Shown: positions 7,888 to 16,207, numbered from the stretch's first letter. The stretch is DNA of 64,000 nt from Arsenicicoccus sp. oral taxon 190 (GCF_001189535.1 NZ_CP012070.1:3461272-3525271); one strand, 5' to 3'. Notes: generated by a model not told the origin, from the letters alone. Made by a program: numbers and translations.

Positions 7888-9039
7888 TCAGACCAGCTGG
7901 GCGTATGCCGGCTTGATCACCTCGTCGATGAGCGCGAGCCGCTCGTCGAAGTGGAGGAAGGACGACTTCATCGCGTTGATCGTCGCCCACCGCAGGTCCG
8001 AGACGGTCCAGCCCGCGTCGCGGACCAGCAGCGTCATCTCCTTGCCCATGCTGGTGTCGCTCATCAGCCGGTTGTCGGTGTTGATCGTCACCCGGAACCT
8101 CAGGTCCTTGAGCAGCGTGATCGGGTGCAGCGCGATGCTGGCCGACGCGCCGGTCTGGACGTTGCTGCTGGGGCACATCTCGAGCGGCACGCGCTTGTCG
8201 CGCACGTAGGCCGCGAGCAGCCCGAGCTGCACCTGGTCGACCGCGGGGAGCCGGTCGTGCATGGCCATCCACTCGGGGACGGGGGTGCCGTCGACGGTGA
8301 TGTCGTCGACGATGCGCACGCCGTGCCCGAGCCGGTCGGCGCCGCACCAGGTCAGCGCCTCCTGGATCGACGGCAGCCCGAAGGCCTCGCCGGCGTGGAT
8401 GGTGAAGTGGGCGTTCTCCCGGGCGAGGTACTGGAAGGCGTCGAGGTGCCGGGTGGGCGGGTAGCCCGCCTCGGCCCCCGCGATGTCGAAGCCGCTGACC
8501 TCCTGGTCGCGGAAGGCCACGGCGAGCTCGGCGATCTCGCGGCTCATCGCGGCGTGACGCATCGCGGTCAGCAGCGCGGTGACGCGGATCTGGCGCCCCT
8601 CCTCGCGGGCCAGCGCCTCACCCTCCCGGAAGCCCTCGTTGACGGCCTCGACGACCTCCTCGAGGGTCAGGTCCCGCTCGAGGTGCAGCTCTGGGGCATA
8701 ACGGATCTCGGCGTAGACCACGCCGTCGCGCGCCAGGTCCAGCACCTCCTCGCAGGCCACCCGGCGCAGCGCCTCGGGCGTCTGCATGACCCCGACCGTG
8801 TGCTCGAAGGTCTCGAGGTATCTGACGAGCGAACCGCTGTCCGCGCTCTCCCGGAACCACCGCGCGAGGCCGGCGGCGTCGTCTGCGGGCAGTCCGGCAT
8901 ACCCCGTCTCGTGGGCGAGCTCGAGCACCGTCGCCGGCCGCAGCCCACCGTCCAGGTGCTCGTGCAGCAGCACCTTGGGGGCCTGCGCCACCACAGGGTC
9001 GATGTCGTATGCCGAGGGGCTGCTGTCTTGACTGGTCAC
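7888..9039 (-). CDS. add: Adenosine deaminase
   Basis: This 383-residue enzyme hydrolyses adenosine and deoxyadenosine to inosine and deoxyinosine. Zinc-site motif HEHLDGG is at residues 26-32 (H26, H28). HAGEAFG, LGHGVRI, SSNVQTG and the INTDNRLMSDTSM block with its catalytic aspartate are all present. Length is normal. It starts at GTG 9039. In related actinobacteria add usually follows deoA and cdd in one salvage cluster. Here it is separated from deoA by about 2.8 kb of other genes. A type 1 repeat lies just upstream. Confidence 0.96.
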   Translation of the reverse strand: MTSQDSSPSAYDIDPVVAQAPKVLLHEHLDGGLRPATVLELAHETGYAGLPADDAAGLARWFRESADSGSLVRYLETFEHTVGVMQTPEALRRVACEEVLDLARDGVVYAEIRYAPELHLERDLTLEEVVEAVNEGFREGEALAREEGRQIRVTALLTAMRHAAMSREIAELAVAFRDQEVSGFDIAGAEAGYPPTRHLDAFQYLARENAHFTIHAGEAFGLPSIQEALTWCGADRLGHGVRIVDDITVDGTPVPEWMAMHDRLPAVDQVQLGLLAAYVRDKRVPLEMCPSSNVQTGASASIALHPITLLKDLRFRVTINTDNRLMSDTSMGKEMTLLVRDAGWTVSDLRWATINAMKSSFLHFDERLALIDEVIKPAYAQLV

Positions 9040-9050
9040 CCTCCCGACCC

Positions 9051-9113
9051 TACCGGGGGTAGAGGGATCGACCGGCCGTCGTTCAGCAGGCTGATTCTGC
9101 TACCCCCGGCGGG
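9051..9113 (+). repeat. Type 1 dispersed palindromic element, copy B
   Basis: The outer arms CCGGGGGTAG (9053-9062) and CTACCCCCGG (9100-9109) are perfectly complementary over 10 bp. The centre has GATCGACCGGCC and CAGGCTGATTC as in the other copies. This is the only copy located at gene starts, between the add start and the start of the small membrane protein. Confidence 0.75.
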
Positions 9114-9201
9114 TCCTGGCCTTCGCCCTGGGCCGGACCCCAAATCAGCCTGAAGGGGGGTGACACTCCGACGACGGGTGCGATGGGATCGAGGCATGGA
9201 C

Positions 9202-9426
9202 ATGAACAAGGTCGACGCCACGACCCCCGCCACCGAGTTCAGCTGGATCCGCGCCTGCGTCTACGGCGCGATCATGATGGTCGCCTGGGTCGTGATCACG
9301 CTGCTGATCCGGATGCTGACCTCCTGGGAGGACAGGGTCACGACCCCGGGGATCGGCTTCGGCATCGCGATGGGCATCGCCTTCGAGTACATCCGGCGGG
9401 GCGACGCCCGCAAGAAGCAGCGCTGA
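9202..9426 (+). CDS. Small two-helix membrane protein, unknown
   Basis: This 74-residue protein has two hydrophobic segments (ACVYGAIMMVAWVVITLLI and GIGFGIAMGIAFEYI) and a basic tail (RRGDARKKQR). ATG 9202 is preferred because GAGG lies 7 bases upstream; ATG 9196 and an earlier GTG at 9160 are possible. Its stop is only 2 bases from the stop of the convergent cupin gene. I do not recognise the family. Confidence 0.6.
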   Translation: MNKVDATTPATEFSWIRACVYGAIMMVAWVVITLLIRMLTSWEDRVTTPGIGFGIAMGIAFEYIRRGDARKKQR

Positions 9427-9428
9427 CG

Positions 9429-9785
9429 TCAGCCCTCGTCGCGGTGCACGCCCTCCGGGGTGAAGGCCGGAGTGCAGACCGCCAGGTATGTCGCCCCCTC
9501 CGGGCCCACCCGATAGCGGATCCGCTCGCCGGCGCGCGTCACGACGCTCTGACCTGCGAGGACGCTGGTGGGGCCACCGTCGTGGTCGACGATGACCTCA
9601 CCGCCCAGCACCACCGTGACCTCGTCGAAGTCCGGCGTCTGGTAGGGCTCGGACCAGCCCGCGGGCGCCTCCATGCGAGCGACCGAGATCGTCCGATCGC
9701 GGGTGGACGCGGCGCCGACGTGCTCGTCGATGATCTTGCCGCCGGGGACGGGGATGCGGACGGGATCGGTGATCAGCTCGGGCAT
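9429..9785 (-). CDS. Cupin-domain protein
   Basis: This 118-residue single-domain cupin has a beta-rich body with FDEVTVVLGGEVIVDHDGG and a second strand block (AGQSVVTRAGERIRYRV). The usual first-motif histidines are replaced: the EPYQTPDFDEVTVVLGGE stretch has glutamate and aspartate. The C-terminus ATYLAVCTPAFTPEGVHRDEG resembles EutQ-like or ectoine-synthase-like small cupins. No substrate can be assigned. It is encoded apart from its upstream neighbour (71-base gap). Confidence 0.75.
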   Translation of the reverse strand: MPELITDPVRIPVPGGKIIDEHVGAASTRDRTISVARMEAPAGWSEPYQTPDFDEVTVVLGGEVIVDHDGGPTSVLAGQSVVTRAGERIRYRVGPEGATYLAVCTPAFTPEGVHRDEG

Positions 9786-9855
9786 GCAGCGAGCCTACCC
9801 AGCAGGCCGGGCGCCGGCGCTTGACGCAATGTCTGTAGCCGCCGGCAGCCCGAGG

Positions 9856-10029
9856 TCAGCGCTTGGGCTTGCGGGCGTTCATCGCGAGGACGACCACGCC
9901 CGTCAGCACGAAGACCAGGGCCGGCAACCCGATCCTCACCGGTTGCCACACGCTCATGATCGCCAGCGGCACCAGCACGATCAGGCAGATCAGCACCGCC
10001 AGCACCTTGCCGGTCGTCCGGTCGCTCAT
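9856..10029 (-). CDS. Small hydrophobic protein, unknown
   Basis: This 57-residue protein has two adjacent membrane helices (VLAVLICLIVLVPLAIMSVW and GLPALVFVLTGVVVLAMNA) and a basic end (RKPKR). An AAGGAG sequence 5 bases before ATG 10029 gives it a much better ribosome site than most genes here. Its ATG overlaps the stop of the acetyltransferase gene by 4 bases (ATGA), so it is the last gene of the PatB-GNAT run. Confidence 0.7.
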   Translation of the reverse strand: MSDRTTGKVLAVLICLIVLVPLAIMSVWQPVRIGLPALVFVLTGVVVLAMNARKPKR

Positions 10030-10577
10030 GGGGTCTCCTTGTCGCGGTGGAGGCCGTGCCAGCGGTCCGCGGTGATGGCGAACCGTCGGTAGCGGGAGGG
10101 GATCCCGCAGTAGACATGATCCTCTCCCCTGCCCGTCTCGCTCATCCCGAGGCCCTGGAGGATGCGCACGGACGCGGGGTTGGCGTCGACCGCCTCGGCC
10201 CAGGCCTCGAGGAGGCCCAGTCCCTGGAAGGCGTGGTCGAGACCGGCCCGGGCGACCGCCCCACCGAGCCCTTGACCCCACCGCTCACGGCCACCGACCA
10301 AGTAACCAAGCTCGCGCCGACCCACGTCGCTGCCGTGGAGGTCGACGTAGCCCACCAGGGTCCCGTGCGCGTCGGCGCCCAACCTGATCAGGTCCGCGCC
10401 CCAGCCGTCGACAATCCTGGTGCGCCACCGCTCCTCGTGCTGGTCGACCGTGAGCTCCCCTCTCCACTCGGCCGCCTCGCAGAACTCCCGGTCCGCGCCC
10501 CACGACGCCAGGACAGTGGCGTCGGACACGACCAACGGTCGCAGCCTGACGTCATGACGGTCGTTGGCGGGCGGCAT
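10026..10577 (-). CDS. GNAT-family N-acetyltransferase
   Basis: This 183-residue GNAT protein of the RimJ/RimL-like type contains VRLRPLVVSDA at the N-terminus, a GTLVGYVDLHG beta strand, an ELGYLVGGRERWGQGLGGAVARAGLDHAF acetyl-CoA loop region, and a VDANPASVRILQGLGM helix typical of the fold. The substrate is unknown. ATG 10577 lies 8 bases after the PatB-like aminotransferase stop, so the two are probably co-transcribed. Confidence 0.9.
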   Translation of the reverse strand: MPPANDRHDVRLRPLVVSDATVLASWGADREFCEAAEWRGELTVDQHEERWRTRIVDGWGADLIRLGADAHGTLVGYVDLHGSDVGRRELGYLVGGRERWGQGLGGAVARAGLDHAFQGLGLLEAWAEAVDANPASVRILQGLGMSETGRGEDHVYCGIPSRYRRFAITADRWHGLHRDKETP

Positions 10578-10585
10578 ACGGCTGG

Positions 10586-11731
10586 TCAGGAGACGGCTGA
10601 GCCGAGGCGACGAAGGCCCTCGGCGATGACCTCGGGGCCGGTGCCGACGTTGAGACGGATGTGGTCGGCCCACGCCGCGCCGAACTCGCGGCCGATCCCC
10701 ACGGCCAGGCGCGCGTCCGCCAGCAGCCGCGCCGCCGGGTCCTGGCCCAGGCCGAGGCCGCTCGCGTCGATCCAGGACAGGAAGGTCGCCTGCGCCGGCA
10801 CCGCGATCCGCGCCCCGGCGGGCAGGCCGTCGCGCACCTGCTGGTGGTGGGCGGCGAGGTCGGTCACCAGCGCGTCGAGCCACGGGTCGCCTTGCAGGTA
10901 GGCGGCCTCCGACGCCAGGTAGCCGAGCTGCCCTGCGTGCCAGGGCGTTTCGTAGGGAAGCCCGCGAGTCATCCTGTCCCGCATGGCGTCCGACGCCGAG
11001 ACGATCAGGGCCGCCTTGAGGCCGGCGAGGTTCCAGGCCTTGGAGGCCGCGTGCACCGCGACCCCGTGCGCGCGGGCCGCGTCCGAGACGGTGAGGTATG
11101 GCGTGAACGTGTGGCCCGGCAGCGTCAGCGGGGCGTGGATCTCGTCGCTCAGCACGACCGCGTCGTAACCGGACACGAGATCGGCCAGCGCCGTGAGGGA
11201 CTCGCGGGTGTGCACCCAGCCGACGGGGTTGTGCGGGTTGCACAGCAGCACGGCCTTGGCGCCCGCCCGCAGCTCGCGCTCGATGCCCTCGAGGTCCAGC
11301 GCGTAGCACGAGTCGGACTGCAGCAGCGGGACTTCCACGGTACGCATGCCCGTCTCGCCACCCCAGCGGAAGAACGGCGGGTAGACCGGCGGCATGATGA
11401 CGAAGGTGTCCCCCGGCGACAGCAGCGCCGAGATCGCGGCCATCATCCCCACCGACACGTCGGCGCACAGCGTCACCTGGTCGGCGTCCACGCCCCAGGA
11501 CCACCGTCGCCCCGCGAAGCCCGCGAACGCCTCCTGCAGCCCCCGCCCGAAGCTCGGGTAGCCCGTGTCACCCAGCGCCACAGCGTGATTCAGCGCCTCG
11601 GCGACGGGCGACGCCAGCAGGCAGTCCATCTCGGCGACCGGCATCGGCAGGACGTCGCGGTCGTAGAGGGTCCACTTGGCGCTGCGCCGCGCCCGCAGGT
11701 GCGGCAGGTCCAGCCACTCGACGTGGGTCAT
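10586..11731 (-). CDS. PatB/MalY-type PLP-dependent C-S lyase or aminotransferase
   Basis: This 381-residue fold-type I PLP enzyme belongs to the PatB/MalY group, which usually shows cystathionine beta-lyase activity. Visible marks are the N-terminal KWTLYDRDVLPMPVAEMD, the NPHNPVG loop, SDEIHAPL with the cofactor aspartate, and the Schiff-base lysine in ASKAWNLAGLK. GGAGGAG lies 5 bases before ATG 11731, one of the best ribosome sites in the window. A type 2 palindromic repeat occupies the upstream leader. GNAT follows 8 bases downstream. Confidence 0.9.
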   Translation of the reverse strand: MTHVEWLDLPHLRARRSAKWTLYDRDVLPMPVAEMDCLLASPVAEALNHAVALGDTGYPSFGRGLQEAFAGFAGRRWSWGVDADQVTLCADVSVGMMAAISALLSPGDTFVIMPPVYPPFFRWGGETGMRTVEVPLLQSDSCYALDLEGIERELRAGAKAVLLCNPHNPVGWVHTRESLTALADLVSGYDAVVLSDEIHAPLTLPGHTFTPYLTVSDAARAHGVAVHAASKAWNLAGLKAALIVSASDAMRDRMTRGLPYETPWHAGQLGYLASEAAYLQGDPWLDALVTDLAAHHQQVRDGLPAGARIAVPAQATFLSWIDASGLGLGQDPAARLLADARLAVGIGREFGAAWADHIRLNVGTGPEVIAEGLRRLGSAVS

Positions 11732-11752
11732 CTGTTCTCCTCCATCGCTCCG

Positions 11753-11819
11753 CGATTGGTGACCAATCGTGGAAATCGGGGTGGTTTGAACGGTCCAAAT
11801 CTCGATTGGTGACCAATCG
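11753..11819 (-). repeat. Type 2 element, two-box copy upstream of the PatB-like gene
   Basis: Two perfect 17-bp palindromes CGATTGGTGACCAATCG begin at 11753 and 11803, again exactly 50 bases apart. Read on the minus strand, the segment between them contains TTTGGACCGTTCA, matching TTGGATCGTTCA of the array at 5767. The 3-prime flank CGCGGCGG resembles the flank of that array. It lies 22 bases before the aminotransferase ATG, so it could also act as an operator. Confidence 0.75.
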
Positions 11820-11838
11820 CGGCGGAAGGGGGCGGGCG

Positions 11839-13122
11839 TCAGGCGATCCGTTCCATCACGACGTCTGGGCGCTCGGGCTGCCCCTCCCCGATCGACCACG
11901 CACCCTCGAGGGAGGCCACGGCCCGCTCGAACCGCTCGGGGGTGTCCGTGTGCAACGTCAGCAGCGGCTGCCCCTGCGTCACGGGATCGCCGGGCTTGGC
12001 GTGGATCTCGACGCCCGCGCCCGCCTGGACCGGGTCCTCCTTGCGGGCGCGTCCGGCGCCGAGACGCCAGGCGGCGACGCCCACGGCATACGCGTCGAGG
12101 GACTGCAGCACCCCGCTCTCGGGCGCCGTGATGACGTGCTGCTCTGTGGCCGTGGGCAGCTCGGCGTCCGGGTCGCCACCCTGGGCGGCGATCATGCGGC
12201 GCCATACGTCCATCGCGCGGCCATCGGCCAGCGCGTCGGCGGGGTCGACATCGGATCGACCTGCGGCAGCGAGCATCTCGCGCGCCAGCGCGATCGTCAG
12301 CTCGACGACATCGGCGGGACCGCCACCGGCGAGCACCTCGACGGACTCCCGCACCTCCAGCGCGTTGCCGGCCGTGAGACCGAGCGGCGTCGACATGTCG
12401 GTGAGCAGCGCGACCGTGGTGACGCCGGCGTCCGTCCCGAGATCGACCATGGTGCGGGCGAGCTCGCGGGCGTCGTCCACGGTCTTCATGAAGGCGCCGG
12501 ACCCGACCTTGACGTCGAGGACCAGCGCGCCGGTGCCCTCGGCAATCTTCTTGGACATGATCGAGCTGGCGATGAGCGGGATGGCCTCGACGGTGCCGGT
12601 GACGTCGCGCAGGGCGTAGAGCTTCTTGTCGGCGGGGGCGAGGCCCGAGCCGGCAGCGCAGATCACGGCGCCGACGTCCTCGAGCTGGCGCAGCATGGCG
12701 TCGTTGGACAACCCGGCCTGCCAGCCGCGGACGGACTCCAGCTTGTCGAGCGTCCCCCCGGTGTGACCGAGCCCGCGCCCTGACAGCTGCGGCACCGCCA
12801 CCCCGCAGGCCGCCACCAGGGGCGCCAGCGGGAGGGTGATCTTGTCCCCCACCCCGCCGGTCGAGTGCTTGTCGGCGGTGGGGCGGCTCAGCGTGGAGAA
12901 GTCCATCCGCTCCCCGCTCGCGATCATCGCGGAGGTCCAGCGCGAGATCTCCTCGCGGGTCATGCCGTTGAGCAGGATCGCCATGGCCAGGGCCGACATC
13001 TGCTCGTCGGCCACCGCCCCCCGCGTGTAGGCGTCGATCACCCAGTCGATCTGGCTGTCGGTCAGGACCTGCTGGTCGCGCTTGGCGCGGATGACCTCGA
13101 CGGCGTCGTGCTGCTCACTCAT
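11839..13122 (-). CDS. deoA: Thymidine phosphorylase
   Basis: This 427-residue enzyme converts thymidine and phosphate to thymine and deoxyribose 1-phosphate. The family signature is present around residue 110 (SGRGLGHTGGTLDKLES), preceded by the phosphate-binding KHSTGGVGDK. The C-terminal domain has the expected GARVEIHAKPGD-type barrel. Start is ATG 13122, and 9 bases separate it from the BenE stop. It belongs functionally with cdd, add and the nucleoside importer, although foreign blocks now separate them. Confidence 0.96.
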   Translation of the reverse strand: MSEQHDAVEVIRAKRDQQVLTDSQIDWVIDAYTRGAVADEQMSALAMAILLNGMTREEISRWTSAMIASGERMDFSTLSRPTADKHSTGGVGDKITLPLAPLVAACGVAVPQLSGRGLGHTGGTLDKLESVRGWQAGLSNDAMLRQLEDVGAVICAAGSGLAPADKKLYALRDVTGTVEAIPLIASSIMSKKIAEGTGALVLDVKVGSGAFMKTVDDARELARTMVDLGTDAGVTTVALLTDMSTPLGLTAGNALEVRESVEVLAGGGPADVVELTIALAREMLAAAGRSDVDPADALADGRAMDVWRRMIAAQGGDPDAELPTATEQHVITAPESGVLQSLDAYAVGVAAWRLGAGRARKEDPVQAGAGVEIHAKPGDPVTQGQPLLTLHTDTPERFERAVASLEGAWSIGEGQPERPDVVMERIA

Positions 13123-13131
13123 GCCCAGACC

Positions 13132-14340
13132 CTACCGGGGGCGCGGGCGGAGGATGGCATAGGCCACCACCCCGGCCACCAGCCCCCAGAAGGCCGACAC
13201 GACCCCCAGCGCCTGCACCCCCGAGGCCGTGACCGCGAGGGTGATCAGGACGGCCTCGGTGACGCTGCGGTGGTGGTCACCCTCGTGCATGGTGTCGTAG
13301 ATGGAGGCCTGCAGCGGCGACAGCAGCGCCACCCCGGCGAGCGCCGTCAGCATCCCCGCCGGGATCGCCGAGAACAACGACACGATCGTCGTCGCCGCGA
13401 ACCCACCGAGCACGTAGAACACCCCGCACGCCATCCCCGCGACGTAGCGGCGATCGCGATCCGGGTGCGACTCCTCCGACGTGGCGATGGCCGCCGTCAC
13501 GGCCGCCATGTTGAGCGCGTGCGAGCCGAAGGGCGCCGCCGCCACCGAGGCGACCCCGCTGACGCCGAGCAGCAGGCGGTCGTCGGCGTCATACCCGCTG
13601 TTGTGCATGACGATCAGACCGGGGGCGTTCTGCCCCACCGCCGTCACGATGAGCAGCGGCAGCGCGATCCCGAGGATCGCCTCCCAGGACCACGTCGGGG
13701 TCGTCCACGTCGGCGTCGTCAGCGCGAGACGCACCGCCATCGCCTGCGTCTGCCCCGTCACGACCGCGAGCACGCCCCCGACCGCGAGCGCCAGGAAGAC
13801 GGCGTACCGCGGCTGCCAGCGCCGCCCCATGAGATAGCCGAGCACCAGGCCGCCCGCCACGATCGGCTGCCCCGCCACCGCCGCCGCCACCTTGAGTGCG
13901 AACGGGAACAGCACGCCCGCCAGCACCGCCGCCGTGATCGGGCGCGGGACCAGCTGGAGCAGCCGCCCGATCAGCCCGGTCGCCCCGAGGACCACGGACG
14001 CCACCCCGCACACGACATAGGCCCCCACCGCGTCCGAGAACCGGTAGACGCCGAGCGACGTGATGAGCAGCGCCGCGCCGGGGATCGACCAGGCCACCAT
14101 GACCGGCTGCTTCGTCACCCAGGACATGACGAGGCACACCAGCCCCGAGCCCACCGAGATCGCCCACACCCAGGAGGGGGTGAGCTGCGGCGACAGCCCA
14201 CCCGCCCGTGCTGCCTCGAGCACGACGAGCAGCGGGCCGGCATACGAGATCGCGACGGCGATGAAGCCGGCGACCACGGCGGAGGCACTGGCGTCGCGTC
14301 GCAGGTCGGGGCGAGCGGGGGTGGTGGCTGCTGTGCTCAC
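13132..14340 (-). CDS. BenE-family (benzoate/H+ symporter-like) transporter
   Basis: This 402-residue transporter has about 11-12 membrane helices. It matches the BenE family by length and by stretches such as SWVTKQPVMVAWSIPGAALL, FGSHALNMAAVTAAIATSEE and GVFYVLGGFAATTIVSLFSAIP. A small internal duplication PTWTTPTW sits near residue 205. GTG 14340 has AGAGG upstream. BenE members carry benzoate or other aromatic acids. No aromatic catabolic genes are nearby, so the substrate is open. It sits immediately upstream of deoA on the same strand. Confidence 0.88.
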   Translation of the reverse strand: MSTAATTPARPDLRRDASASAVVAGFIAVAISYAGPLLVVLEAARAGGLSPQLTPSWVWAISVGSGLVCLVMSWVTKQPVMVAWSIPGAALLITSLGVYRFSDAVGAYVVCGVASVVLGATGLIGRLLQLVPRPITAAVLAGVLFPFALKVAAAVAGQPIVAGGLVLGYLMGRRWQPRYAVFLALAVGGVLAVVTGQTQAMAVRLALTTPTWTTPTWSWEAILGIALPLLIVTAVGQNAPGLIVMHNSGYDADDRLLLGVSGVASVAAAPFGSHALNMAAVTAAIATSEESHPDRDRRYVAGMACGVFYVLGGFAATTIVSLFSAIPAGMLTALAGVALLSPLQASIYDTMHEGDHHRSVTEAVLITLAVTASGVQALGVVSAFWGLVAGVVAYAILRPRPR

Positions 14341-14509
14341 GCGGGCCTCTCGTCGGGGGGCACCGGGACGGACCGCCCGGCGATGGCCGCCGCCACGCTA
14401 GCCCGTGGGCCGCCCCCTCGCCCCGGGGATCTGCCTAGGACTGGGCCAGAGGTATGGCGCCCCCGCGCCCTCCCCTGCGACGGAACGGTTCGGGATCGCT
14501 ATGGCGACC

Positions 14510-15259
14510 TCACGCTCCCCGCTGTCGGGCCGAGTCGATGGCGTCGAGGTCGCGCACGGCGTAGCGGTGGTGCTCCCACTCCTCCGTGAGAATGACCTGC
14601 AGGCAGGACAGCACGGTCTCGGGGTGCTGCGGGGCCCACGGGTTCTGGCGAGGGGCAGCGAGCGCGGCCTCGTCGACGCCGGCCACGAAGTCCCGCACCA
14701 TGGCGACCCGGTCGGCGCGGACCGCGAGCACCTCGGCATACGTAGGGGTCTCGGTGGCGAAGACGGACATGTCGTAGCCGTCGAGCTCGTACTCGTCGTT
14801 CGGCTGACCGAGGGGGTGGTAGGGCTGCTCGACCTGCAGGATCGCCCGCCCGAGCCACGTGTCGGTGGCCATCACCAGGTGCCGCAGCGTCTGCGCGAAG
14901 GACCACTCGCCGCCCACCGACTCGTCGACGGTGCCGGGTGGCATCGCAGCGACCCGCTCCAGGGTCGCCGCCCACGCGCTCTCGACGGCGGCCCACGCCG
15001 AGCGCAGCCCCTCCGGGTCGTCAGCACGTCGCAACGCCCGCCCGGGGAAGAGGCGGTCGAGCTCGGCGTCGACATACGGTGCGACGTCGATCCCGTTGAC
15101 CAGCAAGGCATCTCCGTTACCCAGCAGCCAGGGCGCGTCGATCTCCATGCCAGCGACGTCGACGGCCCGCATCACCGCGCCGCTCAGGTCGACCTCCACG
15201 AACCGCGCACCTCTCAGACTCGTACGCACGAACTCCATCGGCTGCGGCTCATCGTCCAT
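14510..15259 (-). CDS. DinB-superfamily protein with N-terminal pentapeptide-like segment
   Basis: This 249-residue protein begins with a pentapeptide-repeat-like run (FVRTSLRGARFVEVDLSGAV) and continues with a DinB four-helix domain. The likely metal-binding histidines are in SFAQTLRHLVMATDTWLGRA and TEEWEHHRYAVRDLD. DinB proteins include thiol-dependent transferases, and many remain uncharacterised. It is encoded divergently from the membrane protein/regulator pair at 15344. The 169-base gap between its stop and the BenE start holds nothing that I recognise. Confidence 0.85.
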   Translation of the reverse strand: MDDEPQPMEFVRTSLRGARFVEVDLSGAVMRAVDVAGMEIDAPWLLGNGDALLVNGIDVAPYVDAELDRLFPGRALRRADDPEGLRSAWAAVESAWAATLERVAAMPPGTVDESVGGEWSFAQTLRHLVMATDTWLGRAILQVEQPYHPLGQPNDEYELDGYDMSVFATETPTYAEVLAVRADRVAMVRDFVAGVDEAALAAPRQNPWAPQHPETVLSCLQVILTEEWEHHRYAVRDLDAIDSARQRGA

Positions 15260-15308
15260 GGATCCACCCTCGTGGAGGACGGTCCCGACGACAACCCTCC
15301 CGCCCTTG

Positions 15309-15337
15309 TTGACGAATCGTTTAGTGGTTGTCAGTAT
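15309..15337 (+). promoter_or_regulatory. Candidate leaderless promoter with small palindrome
   Basis: TTGACG at 15309 and CAGTAT at 15332 are 17 bases apart, and ATG 15344 lies 7 bases after the -10 box. Transcription would therefore start at or next to the first codon, as in actinobacterial leaderless mRNAs. The spacer begins within the palindrome ACGAATCGT (15312-15320), which could bind the winged-helix regulator encoded downstream. No Shine-Dalgarno precedes the ATG, which agrees. Confidence 0.55.
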
Positions 15338-15343
15338 GGCTAC

Positions 15344-15793
15344 ATGTCAACGAAACAGCATCCTCCCGTTCGGTTCACCAGGGCTGCTGCCGAGGCCGCG
15401 AGCGCACACCCGCAGGGCGTCTCGCGCACAGAGGGGTGGTATCTCGTCGGGACCGCCGCCCTCTTCGGCGCCTGCCACGCGCTCCTCTACCAGACGCACG
15501 GGATGGCGTGGGGAGGCATCATCCGCTTCGCCGCCCTCTTCCTCACCATCGCCGGGGTTACCTGGCTGCTGCGCGCCACGCATGCCCACCGCCAGGTGCA
15601 TCCGCGAGGGCACCGGGCGGCCATGGTCGCAGCCCTCTCCTGGATGCTCGCGGTGGTCCTGGTCGCCGGCTGGGCCTGGATCGTCCCGGCCGCGGGGCAC
15701 GACGTCGGATGGGCCTGGACCTCGCTCGTCGCGCTCACCGGCGTGCTGCCGCTGGCTCTGGTCGGACTCCGACTGGTCCGGGCGTTCCGGTGA
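15344..15793 (+). CDS. Four-helix membrane protein paired with a regulator
   Basis: This 149-residue protein has about four membrane helices (YLVGTAALFGACHALLY, IIRFAALFLTIAGVTWLL, AAMVAALSWMLAVVLVAGWAWI, TSLVALTGVLPLALVGLRLV) after a 30-residue polar N-terminus. The family is unknown to me. It overlaps the downstream winged-helix gene by 4 bases (GTGA). Pairs of a small membrane protein and an HTH regulator are common in actinobacteria. The pairing suggests that the regulator controls this gene. Confidence 0.75.
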   Translation: MSTKQHPPVRFTRAAAEAASAHPQGVSRTEGWYLVGTAALFGACHALLYQTHGMAWGGIIRFAALFLTIAGVTWLLRATHAHRQVHPRGHRAAMVAALSWMLAVVLVAGWAWIVPAAGHDVGWAWTSLVALTGVLPLALVGLRLVRAFR

Positions 15794-16101
15794 GCCTCGC
15801 GCACGCCCGACAGTCGCTGGACGACGTCATCCACTCCCCCGTGCGGCTCACGGTCATGTGTGCACTGGCCAGCGTGGACTCGGCCGACTACCAGACGCTC
15901 AAGGACGCCCTCGACGTGAGCTATGCGTTGCTGTCCAAGCACGCGGCGATCCTCGAGGACGCGGGCTATCTCGTCTCCGAGAAGGTCTTTCGCGGCAAGA
16001 CACCCCAGACGCACTTCCGGATCACGCGGGCAGGACGTGCAGCACTGGCGGCCCACCTCGAAGCGCTCGACGAGATCGTCAAGGGGCTCGCCGCGTCCTG
16101 A
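15790..16101 (+). CDS. Winged-helix transcriptional regulator (MarR/ArsR-like single domain)
   Basis: This 103-residue DNA-binding protein consists of one winged-helix domain. HSPVRLTVMCALASVDSADY is the first helix region, TLKDALDVSYALLSKHAAILEDAGYL the helix-turn-helix, and VFRGKTPQTHFRITRAGRAAL the wing. It looks like the family with PfamHTH_34-type domains. GTG 15790 overlaps the preceding stop (GTGA), so it is translated together with the membrane protein. It probably autoregulates through the palindrome in the promoter at 15309-15337. That is inference. Confidence 0.85.
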   Translation: MSLAHARQSLDDVIHSPVRLTVMCALASVDSADYQTLKDALDVSYALLSKHAAILEDAGYLVSEKVFRGKTPQTHFRITRAGRAALAAHLEALDEIVKGLAAS

Positions 16102-16143
16102 CCGATGGGCGCTTCCTCGCGCCGCGACGCGGGCGTCGCCAGA

Positions 16144-16207
16144 CCCGCCGGGGGTAGGAGCATCAGCCTGGGGAAGGACGGCCGGTCGATGCTTGCGCCG
16201 GCGGTAG
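16144..16207 (-). repeat. Type 1 dispersed palindromic element, copy C
   Basis: Read on the minus strand it gives CTACCGCCGGCG, GCATCGACCGGCC, CCCCAGGCTGATGC and CTACCCCCGGCGGG, almost the same order as copy A. The inner arms GCATCAGCC and GGTCGATGC can pair. It lies between convergent genes and overlaps the MFS gene: the MFS stop codon (16163-16165) and its last residues, ASTGRPSPG, are encoded by the repeat. Confidence 0.75.
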
